A program made the position numbers and the translations under genes. Of a stretch of 64,000 nucleotides of DNA, positions 1 to 7,874 are shown one piece after another (the first letter of the stretch is position 1; each line of letters opens with the position of its first letter). The stretch spans positions 3,137,001 through 3,201,000 of the forward strand of contig NZ_AP018365.1 of assembly GCF_016756395.1 (NCBI RefSeq), written 5' to 3'. A model generated the notes under the pieces. It worked only from the letters and a program-made list of their open reading frames with translations, was not told the DNA's origin and made no database searches. Origin of the DNA: Streptomyces sp. SN-593. GTDB lineage: Bacteria; Actinomycetota; Actinomycetes; Streptomycetales; Streptomycetaceae.

Positions 1-168
1 GGCGGGAGCACCGGGTCCACCGGCGGCACCGGCGCGCTCGCCTCGACCGGCAGCGACGGAGCCCGCGCCCTCACCTGGATCGGCGCGGCCCTCCTCGCCT
101 TCGGCGGCGCGGCCTTCGCCCTCGCCCACAGCCGCAGGAGCCGCCGCCGTACGGCCACCGGCGCCTGA
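1..168 (+). CDS. C-terminal end of an LAxTG sortase-anchored surface protein (partial)
   Basis: The window opens inside this gene; 55 codons remain before the TGA. The tail has a Gly/Thr/Ser-rich stretch, then Leu-Ala-Ser-Thr-Gly, then one hydrophobic segment (about 17 residues from TWIGAALLAF onward) and a basic tail full of Arg. That order is a cell-wall sorting signal, and LAxTG is the version recognised by the class E sortases of Streptomyces. The protein is therefore expected to be linked to peptidoglycan outside the cell. Its function cannot be judged because the body lies outside the window. It converges on the RpiR gene 77 bases downstream. Confidence 0.75.
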   Translation, partial: GGSTGSTGGTGALASTGSDGARALTWIGAALLAFGGAAFALAHSRRSRRRTATGA

Positions 169-245
169 CCGGGGCCGGGGCCCGTCCGGCGCGCGAAGCC
201 GGGGCCGGCCCCGTCCCGCACACCACCCGCGGCCCGCGGGGGCGT

Positions 246-1109
246 TCACTCCAGGAACACCCCGCGGGCCGCGGCATGCGCGTCGAACTCCTCCAGTCGC
301 GCCTGCGCGTCCGGCAGGTCGTCGCACATCGACTCCAGCAGCACCCGGCCCAGCAGCATCGGCGCGCACGCGGTGTCGAAGGCCAGCCCGGTGCCCACGG
401 CCGCGGGCAGCAGCAGGTCGCTGTGCGCGGCGACCGGCGCGAACGCGCTGTCCGCGACGGTCACCACCGTCAGCCCGGCCTCCCGCGCGGAGCGGAGCGC
501 GTCGGCCACCTCGCGCGGGTGCCGGGGCAGCGCGAAGCACAGCAGCGCGCTCGCGCCCGCGCGGACCGCCGCGTCGATCCGGTCCGCCAGCATGGTGCCG
601 CCCTCGTCGAGCAGCCGCACGTCAGGGTGCACCTTCGCCGCGAAGTAGGCGAAGCCGCGGGCCTGGGCGCCGGCCGCGCGCAGCCCCAGTACCGGCAGCG
701 GCCTGGACGCGGCCAGCAGCGCTCCGGCCCTGGCCACCGGCCCGGGATCGGCGAGCAGGTCGGCCAGGTGGCGCAGGTTCTCGATCTCGGCGTGCACCGC
801 CTGCTGGTACGCGTTGTACGTGCTCGCCCCGGCCTGGTCGGGGGCCGGGGCCACCTCGCGCAGGTGCCTGCGCAGCGCCGGGTAGCCGTCGAAGCCCAGG
901 GCGACCGCGAACCGGGTCACGGAGGGCTGGCTGACGCCGGCGAGCTCGGCCACCTCCACGCTGGACAGGAACGGCGCCTCGTCGGCCTTGCGCACCAGGC
1001 AGTGCGCGATCCGCCGCTGGGTCGGGGTCAGCCGGTGCGCCTCGAAGAGTTTCAGCAGCCGCGCGGAGGAGTTCCCCGCGCCGGCCCCCGGGCCCGTACC
1101 GCCGTTCAT
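246..1109 (-). CDS. RpiR/MurR-family transcriptional regulator (HTH plus SIS domain)
   Basis: 287 residues, the usual size for the family. Residues about 18-95 form the RpiR helix-turn-helix, with the recognition region around VAELAGVSQPSVTRFAVALG. Residues about 130-265 form a SIS sugar-phosphate-binding domain. Such proteins sense phosphorylated sugars or amino sugars and usually control uptake or catabolic genes, but no such genes adjoin it, so the regulon is unknown. The ATG start has GAGG five bases upstream. An inverted repeat lies about 80 bp upstream (1187-1204) and may be an autoregulatory site. Confidence 0.85.
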   Translation of the reverse strand: MNGGTGPGAGAGNSSARLLKLFEAHRLTPTQRRIAHCLVRKADEAPFLSSVEVAELAGVSQPSVTRFAVALGFDGYPALRRHLREVAPAPDQAGASTYNAYQQAVHAEIENLRHLADLLADPGPVARAGALLAASRPLPVLGLRAAGAQARGFAYFAAKVHPDVRLLDEGGTMLADRIDAAVRAGASALLCFALPRHPREVADALRSAREAGLTVVTVADSAFAPVAAHSDLLLPAAVGTGLAFDTACAPMLLGRVLLESMCDDLPDAQARLEEFDAHAAARGVFLE

Positions 1110-1186
1110 CGCCGCCTCGTCCCCGTCCTGTCCGCGCCTGCGCCGCCGGCCGCGAGGGGGCGGCCGTTATTCATCGGAACACGACT

Positions 1187-1204
1187 CTGCATGAGAATAT
1201 GCAG
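1187..1204. promoter_or_regulatory. Inverted repeat upstream of the RpiR gene, candidate operator
   Basis: CTGCAT, six bases, ATGCAG: perfect 6-bp arms in an AT-rich island inside very GC-rich DNA. It sits 78-95 bp before the RpiR start, where a promoter would be expected. Autoregulation is inferred from position only. Confidence 0.4.
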
Positions 1205-1301
1205 CCGGGCAAGACGCCCGCCCCAGGCCCCGCGGCCCACCGTGCGCCCCGGCCCGCCGCGCATCGTGCGACCCGGGCGCGCGGGCCCGCCGGGAGAAGC
1301 A

Positions 1302-1339
1302 CGAAGGGGCCGGGCGGGGGTGCCCGTCCGGCCCCTTCG
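1302..1339 (-). terminator. Hairpin terminator downstream of the MMPL gene
   Basis: A 17-bp stem (1302-1318 with 1323-1339) containing a single G-U type mismatch and a 4-base loop, starting 18 bases past the stop codon of the MMPL gene. There is no clear T-run, as is usual in Streptomyces terminators. Confidence 0.75.
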
Positions 1340-1356
1340 GGGGGTCCGCCGGCTGG

Positions 1357-3522
1357 CTAGCGCCGGCCGGTCCCGTCGAGCTGCTGCGTGCCGCTGCCCG
1401 AGGCGACCGCGTGGGCACCCTCGTCGGCGCCGCGGTCCGCGTGGCCGGGCCACCACGCGGCGTGCCCGATCAGCGCGGTGAGGCTCGGCGTGAAGAACAT
1501 CGCCATCACGAACGCCGCGACCACGATGCCGAAGGCGATCGCGAAGCCCATCTCGGTGAGGAAGGAGTTGCCGGACAGCATCAGCGTGGCGAAGGTCGCC
1601 GCCAGGATGAACCCGGCGGAGGCGATCGTCGGACCGGCGTGCCGCAGCGCCTCCGCGGCGGCCTCCCGCGGGGAGCGGCCCTCACGGGCCTCCTCCCTGA
1701 GCCGGGCGATCATCAGGATGTTGTAGTCCGTGCCGATCGCCACCACGAACAGGTACATGATGATCGGCAGCATGAAGATCAGCCCGCTGCCGCGGCCGAA
1801 GATCAGCACGGTGGCGCCGAGCGTCGCCCCGAACCCGAGGGCCACCGAGGCGATCAGGTACCAGGGGGCCACCACGCTTCGCAGCAGCAGCCCCAGGATC
1901 ACCATGATCAGGATCGCGGCCACCGGGAAGACCGTGCGGTAGTCGTGGTTCACGGCCGCGTTGATGTCCCGGTAGATCGAGGACGTGCCGCCGACCACCG
2001 CCTCGGTGCCGGGCGGGGCGTTGTCCTTCGCGGCGGTGCGGACGTCGCCGACCGTCGCGATCGCCTTGTCGCTCGCGCCGGAGTACTTCAGCGTCAGGTT
2101 GAACAGGGCCGTGGTGCGGTCCTTGTTCAGCCCGGTGCTCTGGTCGAAGGTCGCGGTGGCGACCCCGTCGACCTTCGCCAGCTTGTCCTTGTACGCGTCG
2201 AAGTCCACGCCGGTCAGCGGCTTGCCGTCGCTGCTGGTGAGGAAGACCGAGGTCGGGTCGGCAGCGCCGGCGGAGTACGCCTTCTGCATGCTGTCCTGGA
2301 CGACCATCGACTCCTTGGTCTTGGGGATGGACCCGGAGGCGAGGTCGTAGTCGGCCTTGTAGCCGAGGGTGCCCAGCGCCAGCAGCAGCATCACCAGACC
2401 GGAGACGACGGCCACCAGTCCGGACCTGCTGCCGACCGTCCGGCCGATGGCGGTGAACCGGGTGCCCGACGGCTCCTGGTTCCACTTCTTGCCCGGCCAG
2501 AACAGCGCCCTCGGCGGGATGAGCGAGCAGATCGCCGGGAAGAGGGTGAGACCCGCGATCAGCGTGACCGCGACCAGGATGGCCAGGGCCGGGCCCAACT
2601 GGGTGAGGAAGCCCAGGGTGGACAGGGCCAGCGCCAGGAACGAGATGATCACCGCGCCGGCCGCCGAGGCGATCGCCTCACCGACCCTGGTGACGCTGTT
2701 GATCATCGCTTCCTTGGGCTCGTCGCCCAGCCGCAGCCGTTCTCGGTAGCGGAACATCAGGAACAGGAAGTAGTCCGTGCCGACGCCGAGCACCACCACG
2801 ATCAGCAGCGCGGAGATCGAGCTGTTGGCCTGGAGGCCGAAGAGCTTGGTGGCGTAGGCGATCAGGCCGTTGGACGTGGTGAAGACCAGGCCCATCAGGA
2901 TCACCAGCGGCATGATCGCGACCAGCGGGGACCGGAAGATGATCAGCAGCGTGATGATGATGATCAGCAGCGAGCCGACCAGCGCGACGGCGTCGGAGGT
3001 GTTGCCCGCGTCCTGCTGGTCGAGGTTCTGCGCGGCCGAGCCGCCGACCTGGACCTTCAGGTCGGTGCCCTTGGCGAGGTCCTTGGAGTCCGTGCGCAGC
3101 GCCTTGGCCGCGTCGGCCTGCTTCGGCTGCCCGTCGGACTTCTTGTCCATCTGGACGTAGGCGGTCGAGAACTTCTGGTCCTTGGACTCGCTGCCCGCGA
3201 CGACCTTCTGGACCTGGTCGATGTGCTTGCCGCCCAGGGCCGTGGTGATCCTGCTGATGTCGGCCTTGTCGGCCGCGGTCAGCGGGGCGTTGTCGTTCCG
3301 CTGGTAGAGGACGATCGCCGCCGGCGTGAACGCCGACGGGAACGCCTTCTCCTGGAGGTCCATCGCCTTGATCGACTGGTAACTGCTGGGCAGGAAGCTG
3401 CTCTCGTCACTGTTGGACGGCAGGCTCGGGGCGGTGGCGACGATCGCGACGGCTGCGACGAGCCAGGCCACGATCGTCCATACGGGATGGCGGACGACGG
3501 CGCGTCCGATGCGGTGGAACAT
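1357..3522 (-). CDS. MMPL/RND-family membrane transporter
   Basis: 721 residues with the two-fold repeated architecture of MMPL exporters: an N-terminal TM helix (about 13-31), a large extracytoplasmic domain (about 35-175), a TM bundle, a second external domain (about 380-530) and a second TM bundle. Both halves carry the Gly-Thr-Asp-Tyr motif (Asp250-Tyr251 and Asp599-Tyr600), the proton-relay pairs typical of MMPL proteins. The family moves lipids, siderophores or toxic compounds across the actinobacterial membrane using the proton gradient. The substrate cannot be read from the sequence. It appears monocistronic, with a strong hairpin after the stop. Confidence 0.9.
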   Translation of the reverse strand: MFHRIGRAVVRHPVWTIVAWLVAAVAIVATAPSLPSNSDESSFLPSSYQSIKAMDLQEKAFPSAFTPAAIVLYQRNDNAPLTAADKADISRITTALGGKHIDQVQKVVAGSESKDQKFSTAYVQMDKKSDGQPKQADAAKALRTDSKDLAKGTDLKVQVGGSAAQNLDQQDAGNTSDAVALVGSLLIIIITLLIIFRSPLVAIMPLVILMGLVFTTSNGLIAYATKLFGLQANSSISALLIVVVLGVGTDYFLFLMFRYRERLRLGDEPKEAMINSVTRVGEAIASAAGAVIISFLALALSTLGFLTQLGPALAILVAVTLIAGLTLFPAICSLIPPRALFWPGKKWNQEPSGTRFTAIGRTVGSRSGLVAVVSGLVMLLLALGTLGYKADYDLASGSIPKTKESMVVQDSMQKAYSAGAADPTSVFLTSSDGKPLTGVDFDAYKDKLAKVDGVATATFDQSTGLNKDRTTALFNLTLKYSGASDKAIATVGDVRTAAKDNAPPGTEAVVGGTSSIYRDINAAVNHDYRTVFPVAAILIMVILGLLLRSVVAPWYLIASVALGFGATLGATVLIFGRGSGLIFMLPIIMYLFVVAIGTDYNILMIARLREEAREGRSPREAAAEALRHAGPTIASAGFILAATFATLMLSGNSFLTEMGFAIAFGIVVAAFVMAMFFTPSLTALIGHAAWWPGHADRGADEGAHAVASGSGTQQLDGTGRR

Positions 3523-3574
3523 GCGGTGCTGCCTCCATGGCAGGACGTATCACCGCCACCCTTTGGAGCGGTAC

Positions 3575-3666
3575 CCGGGTATCGGCGACCCGGTCGGCGC
3601 GGTACGCCGGCCGGAGATTTTCATATGGGCGGGTTGTGACCCAGATCCTACTTGCCGCCCGGCAAG
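3575..3666. promoter_or_regulatory. Two short palindromes in the upstream region of the MMPL gene
   Basis: CCGGGT-7-ACCCGG at 3575-3593 and CTTGCC-4-GGCAAG at 3651-3666, both with perfect 6-bp arms. They lie between the MMPL start and the end of the ligase gene. Either could be a repressor operator for MMPL. The second could instead be a weak terminator of the ligase gene, since both genes run leftward. No regulator gene is adjacent. Confidence 0.3.
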
Positions 3667-3743
3667 GGGCAAACCGCCACCCCGACGGGGCCACTGCCCG
3701 TCACGGCCGCGACGGACGGCCGAGCCCCGTATGAGTACCCCGT

Positions 3744-5180
3744 TCAGATCGGCGGGAGCAACCGCTTTTGCGGCTTGCCCATGGCGTTGCGCGGCAGTTC
3801 GCCGAGGAACGCGACGCGCCGGGGGCGCTTGTGCACGGAGAGCCGGGTGGCGACGAAGTCGGTGAGTTCGGTGGCGCTCACCCCGTCGGCGACCACGTAG
3901 GCGACGATCTCCTGTCCCAGGTCGGCGTGCGGCGCGCCGACCACCGCCGCCTCGCGCACCGCCGGATGGGCGAGCAGCGCGTTCTCCACCTCGCCCGCGC
4001 CGATCCGGTAGCCGCCGGACTTGATCAGGTCGGTGGAGGCCCGCCCGACGATCCGGTGCGAGCCGTCCGGGTCGATCGCCGCGATGTCGCCGGTACGGAA
4101 CCAGCCGTCCTCGGTGTAGGAGGCCGCGGTCGCCTCCGGGCGGCCGAGGTAGCCGTCGAAGAGGGTCGGGCCGGTGAGCTGGAGTTCGCCGATGCCGTCG
4201 GCGGACTCGGCGATCCTGGTGGTGATCCCCGGCAGCGCGGTGCCGACCGCGCCCGGGCGGCGCGGCCCGTCCGCCCGCGCCGAGACGGTGATCAGCGACT
4301 CCGTCATGCCGTAGCGCTCCACCGGCTCGTGCCCGGTCAGTTCGGCCAGACCGGTGAAGACCGGCACCGGGAGCGGCGCGCTCCCGGAGACCAGCAGCCG
4401 CGCGCCGGACAGCGCGCGGGCGGCCTCGCCGTCGCGCACCACCCGGTGCCACACGGTCGGGACGCCGAAGTAGAGGCTGCCGCCGGCCGCCGCGTACGCC
4501 GCCGGGGTCGGGCGCCCGGTGTGCACCAGGCGGCTGCCGACCCGCAGCGCGCCGAGCACGCCCAGCACCAGGCCGTGCACGTGGAACAGCGGCAGTCCGT
4601 GCACCAGGGTGTCGTCCGCGGTCCACTGCCAGGCCCGCGCCAGCGCGTCCAGGTCCGCGGCGATCGCCTCCCGGGAGATCATGACGCCCTTGGGCGGGCC
4701 GGTGGTCCCCGAGGTGTAGAGCACCAGTGCCGGGCGCTTCCCACCGCCGCCCGGCTCCCCCGCGCCGTCCGCCCGCCCTCCGTCCGCCCGACCCGCCCGC
4801 GCGCCGTCCGCCCGCGCCCCGTCCACCCGATCCGACCGCGCCCCGTCGGCCGCCGGGCTGAAGTCCGCGCGCTCCGCGAAGTCCACCGCGACCACCTCCG
4901 CGCCGGAGTCCCGCAGCACGTGCGCCCGTTCGTCCGGCCCGGCGTCCGGCGCGAGCGGCACCACCGGCACCCCGGCCAGCAGCCCGCCCACCACGGCCGC
5001 GACGGTCTCCAGCGTCGCGCCGGCCTCCACCGCGAACGCGTCCCGCCCGGACACCCGCCGGGCGACCGCCCCCGCGGCGCCGAGCAGTTCCTCGTAGCTG
5101 CACGCCCGGCCGTCGACCCGCAGCGCGTCCGGGCGGTCCGGCCCGTCGTGCAAGGCGGTGAGCAGCGGCACCGATGCCAT
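3744..5180 (-). CDS. MatB-like acyl-CoA ligase (malonyl/methylmalonyl-CoA synthetase type)
   Basis: 478 residues, ANL superfamily. The AMP-binding P-loop is YTSGTTGPPKG, followed by GLPLFHVHGL, then RYGMTES, the hinge GRASTDLIKSGGYRIGAGE, and a C-terminal NAMGKPQKR containing the catalytic lysine. The WQWT, FHVHGLVLG and RYGMTE stretches closely resemble Streptomyces MatB; in MatB the Arg of RYGMTE binds the substrate's second carboxylate. The likely reaction is malonate or methylmalonate + ATP + CoA to the acyl-CoA, supplying polyketide or fatty-acid extender units. No transporter or decarboxylase partner is beside it. The ATG has AGGAGG upstream. An Ala/Arg/Asp-rich low-complexity insert lies at about residues 108-150. 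Confidence 0.8.
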   Translation of the reverse strand: MASVPLLTALHDGPDRPDALRVDGRACSYEELLGAAGAVARRVSGRDAFAVEAGATLETVAAVVGGLLAGVPVVPLAPDAGPDERAHVLRDSGAEVVAVDFAERADFSPAADGARSDRVDGARADGARAGRADGGRADGAGEPGGGGKRPALVLYTSGTTGPPKGVMISREAIAADLDALARAWQWTADDTLVHGLPLFHVHGLVLGVLGALRVGSRLVHTGRPTPAAYAAAGGSLYFGVPTVWHRVVRDGEAARALSGARLLVSGSAPLPVPVFTGLAELTGHEPVERYGMTESLITVSARADGPRRPGAVGTALPGITTRIAESADGIGELQLTGPTLFDGYLGRPEATAASYTEDGWFRTGDIAAIDPDGSHRIVGRASTDLIKSGGYRIGAGEVENALLAHPAVREAAVVGAPHADLGQEIVAYVVADGVSATELTDFVATRLSVHKRPRRVAFLGELPRNAMGKPQKRLLPPI

Positions 5181-5271
5181 GGGAATCCTCCTACTGGACG
5201 GTCCGACCCCCGGGAAAACCGGGGGTTAGCCCCAGTGTCGCCCACGTGTCCGGCCTCCTACGGTTGCCCTC

Positions 5272-5691
5272 ATGGACGCCCGCGACCCGGAACTCAAGAA
5301 GGAACTCGCCGCCACCCTGGAGGCGCGCAGGACGCTCGGTGAGGAGTACGAGTCGGAGTTGGTCGACTCGTTCATGGACAAGGTGGCCGCGCGCGTGGAC
5401 AGCCGCGTCGAGCAGCGGGTGCGCCGCGAACTGGCCCAGCAGCAGACCTCGTCCGCGCGCGCGGACCGCCGCCCGATCGGGCCGCCCCGGACCAACCCCC
5501 GCTTCGCCCGCTACGGCTTCGCGGGGTTCACGATGATCGCCGCGATCCCGCTGTCCGCGATCGGCGCGGTCAACGCCGGCACCACCGGCCTGCTGATCAC
5601 CTGGGCCGGCATCGTGGCGGTCAACCTGGCCCAGGGCGTGGGCAGCCTCTTCTCCAGGGACCACCCCGAACAGGACACGGACTGGTCCTGA
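5272..5691 (+). CDS. Small conserved two-helix membrane protein, function unknown
   Basis: 139 residues. The N-terminal half (to about residue 70) is charged and probably helical (RDPELKKELAATLEARRTLGEEYE). Two hydrophobic segments follow: about 82-102 (RYGFAGFTMIAAIPLSAIGAV) and about 104-124 (GTTGLLITWAGIVAVNLAQG). The layout is that of a cytoplasmic coiled region attached to a helical hairpin in the membrane. I do not recognise a named family. It is divergent from the ligase gene, with 91 bases between starts. Confidence 0.7.
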   Translation: MDARDPELKKELAATLEARRTLGEEYESELVDSFMDKVAARVDSRVEQRVRRELAQQQTSSARADRRPIGPPRTNPRFARYGFAGFTMIAAIPLSAIGAVNAGTTGLLITWAGIVAVNLAQGVGSLFSRDHPEQDTDWS

Positions 5692-6086
5692 GGCTCTTCC
5701 CCGCCTGATTCCCCGCCTGATCCCCGCCCCAAAAGAAAGAAAGGGCGAGGACCGCCGCACCCCCGGGGCATCGCAGCCCGGGGGGCGGGACGACGGCGGT
5801 CCTCGCCGGGACGCGTGCCGGGTCAGGACCGGGCCTGCGCGTCCAGGGTCACCATGGAGTCCGGGAGCCGCTCCGGAAGCCTTGGCGCCACTTGGGTGCC
5901 GGCGCGGCCGGCTGGGCCGCCCGCGCTTTCGACGTGACCCAATCTGCCGGACCCGTGTTAACCGCGTGCTGCGCCGACGTGTCGCGGGCGTACCAGTTCC
6001 CGGAATCCGCCCCCGGCCTGCTCGGGCACGGCCGTGACCTGCTGGGGCGACGCCCTACTACCTGCTCGGGCGGCGGTGCGGCCCGC
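5692..6086. other. 395-bp gene-poor stretch with a terminator and one unexplained open tail
   Basis: Lies between two convergent genes. It contains the hairpin at 5744-5807 and, on the minus strand, an open frame from 5957 to the TGA at 5823-5825. That frame ends in RLPERLPDSMVTLDAQARS, with only weak GTG (5891) or TTG (5942) starts and no convincing ribosome site. It could be a short peptide, a gene remnant or chance. Nothing else is recognisable. Confidence 0.4.
5744..5807 (-). terminator. Nested hairpin terminator, T-rich on the minus strand
   Basis: Outer stem of 14 perfect base pairs (5744-5757 with 5794-5807) enclosing an inner CCCCGGG/CCCGGGG hairpin. Read on the minus strand it is followed by CCCTTTCTTTCTTTTGGGG, an unusually T-rich tail for this genome. 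It best fits termination of the cystathionine beta-synthase transcript about 280 bases after its stop, and may also stop the plus-strand membrane-protein gene. Confidence 0.75.
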
Positions 6087-7475
6087 TCAGGCCGCGCCGT
6101 GGCCCGCGAGGAAGCCCAGCAGGTCCTGCCGGCTGACCACGTTGGTCGGCTTCCCCTCCACCAGCACGACCGCCGCGTCCGCGTTCTCCAGCACCGCCAT
6201 CAGGTCGGCGACCGGCTCGCCGGAGCCGACCTGCGGCAGCGGCGGGCACAGGTGCCGCTCCAGCGGGTCGTCCAGGTTGGCGCGCTTGGTGAACAGCGCG
6301 TCCAGCAGCTCGCGCTCGACCACCGAGCCGATCACCTCGGCCGCCATGACGTCGGGGTGCCCGGCGCCGGGCTTGACCACGGGCATCTGCGAGACCCCGT
6401 ACTCGCGCAGCACCTCGATCGCCTGGCCGACGGTCTCGTCCGGGTGCATGTGCACCAGGTTGGGCAGGCCGCCGTCCTTGTGCGCCAGCACGTCGACGAC
6501 GCGCGGCTCGCCCTCGTTCTCGTCCAGGAAGCCGTGCGAGCCCATCCACTCGTCGCTGAAGATCTTCGACAGGTAGCCGCGGCCGCTGTCGGGCAGCAGC
6601 ACCACGACCACGTCGTCCTTGCCGAGCCCGGAGGCGACCTCCAGGGCGGCGACGACCGCCATCCCGCAGGAGCCGCCGACCAGCAGGCCCTCCTCGCGGG
6701 CGAGCCGGCGGGTCATCTGGAACGAGTCCTTGTCGGAGACGGCCACGATCCCGTCGGCCACGTCGCGGTCGTAGGCGGTCGGCCAGAAGTCCTCGCCCAC
6801 GCCCTCGACCAGGTACGGGCGCCCGGAGCCGCCGCTGTAGACGGAGCCCTCGGGGTCGGCGCCGATCACCTTCACCCGGCCCTCGCTGACGTCCTTGAGG
6901 TAGCGGCCGGTGCCGGAGATGGTGCCGCCGGTGCCGACGCCGGCCACGAAGTGGGTGATCCGGCCTTCGGTCTGCTTCCACAACTCGGGGCCGGTGGAGT
7001 GGTAGTGCGACAGCGGGTTGTTGGGGTTGCTGTACTGGTCCGGCTTCCAGGCGTTGGGCGTCTCGCGCACCAGGCGGTCGGACACGTTGTAGTACGAGTC
7101 GGGGTGGCTGGGGTCCACCGCCGTCGGGCAGACCACGACCTCGGCGCCGTAGGCGCGCAGGACGTTGATCTTGTCCGCCGAGACCTTGTCGGGGCAGACG
7201 AAGATGCAGTGGTAGCCCTTGCGCTGGGCGACCATCGCCAGGCCGACTCCGGTGTTGCCGGAGGTGGGCTCCACGATGGTTCCGCCGGGACGCAGTTGGC
7301 CGCTCTCCTCCGCGGCTTCGATCATCCGCAGGGCGATCCGGTCCTTGACCGAGCCTCCGGGGTTGAAGTACTCGACCTTCGCGAGGACGGTCGCTTCGAT
7401 CCCCGCGGTCACGCTGTTGAGCCTCACCAGCGGGGTGTTGCCGACGAGGCTGATCATCGAGTCGTGAAACTGCAC
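6087..7475 (-). CDS. cbs: Cystathionine beta-synthase
   Basis: 462 residues from a GTG start with GGAGA nine bases upstream. A longer in-frame extension upstream lacks a start signal and family similarity. Residues 1-320 are the PLP-dependent fold-type II core: NPGGSVKDR with the PLP lysine Lys44, EPTSGNTG for cofactor binding, and the GVGTGGTISGTG phosphate loop. Residues about 335-462 hold two CBS repeats, including MHPDETVGQAIEVLREYGVSQMPVV. The enzyme condenses homocysteine with serine to cystathionine, the first step of reverse transsulfuration towards cysteine. The CBS pair, rather than a bare cysteine-synthase length of about 310, supports this call. Confidence 0.92.
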   Translation of the reverse strand: MQFHDSMISLVGNTPLVRLNSVTAGIEATVLAKVEYFNPGGSVKDRIALRMIEAAEESGQLRPGGTIVEPTSGNTGVGLAMVAQRKGYHCIFVCPDKVSADKINVLRAYGAEVVVCPTAVDPSHPDSYYNVSDRLVRETPNAWKPDQYSNPNNPLSHYHSTGPELWKQTEGRITHFVAGVGTGGTISGTGRYLKDVSEGRVKVIGADPEGSVYSGGSGRPYLVEGVGEDFWPTAYDRDVADGIVAVSDKDSFQMTRRLAREEGLLVGGSCGMAVVAALEVASGLGKDDVVVVLLPDSGRGYLSKIFSDEWMGSHGFLDENEGEPRVVDVLAHKDGGLPNLVHMHPDETVGQAIEVLREYGVSQMPVVKPGAGHPDVMAAEVIGSVVERELLDALFTKRANLDDPLERHLCPPLPQVGSGEPVADLMAVLENADAAVVLVEGKPTNVVSRQDLLGFLAGHGAA

Positions 7476-7874
7476 CGTGTGTCTCCGGGTTCTCCGTGAT
7501 GGTGGCACCACATTAGGGCCTTTCGTTCGGATCTCCGTGGGTGAAGGAGCGGGTCCGGTGCGGGCAGCTGCAAGGCGGAGGAGGGAGTCGACGCGGAGCG
7601 TCCGCGACCGACGACAACGTGGCAGGTGCGCGTGCCGGGCGACGCGACGCCGCGGAGGTCCGAACGAAAGGCCCTGAGGGCCTGCCGGACGATGCGGTCG
7701 GCGTGCGGGTGGGTAGAGGTGTCTCGCGGCGGCTCGCGGGACGGGGCCGGCGCGGAGTGCGGCGGCCGTGGTGGGCGGCGGGCCGGCGCGCGGTCCCCGG
7801 CGTGTGGCGGGGGGTGCGCGTGTGCACGGTGACGCATGGTGGTGTCCGGAGAGTCCAGGGAGGTGGCCGGCTCG
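7476..7874. other. 399-bp divergent intergenic region
   Basis: Holds the promoters of cbs (leftward) and the SGNH hydrolase (rightward) plus the inverted-repeat element at 7515-7675. I could not identify -10/-35 boxes with confidence. The rest is GC-rich and featureless. Confidence 0.5.
7515..7675. mobile_element. MITE-like element with long terminal inverted repeats
   Basis: Positions 7515-7531 (AGGGCCTTTCGTTCGGA) and 7659-7675 are perfect 17-bp inverted copies. With two mismatches the match extends to 26 bp (7515-7540 and 7650-7675). The 109 bp between the long arms codes for nothing recognisable. Size and structure fit a miniature inverted-repeat element. No target-site duplication is obvious. 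It lies in the divergent promoter region between cbs and the SGNH hydrolase gene and may have been inserted there. A long-stem regulatory RNA is a less likely alternative. Confidence 0.5.
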
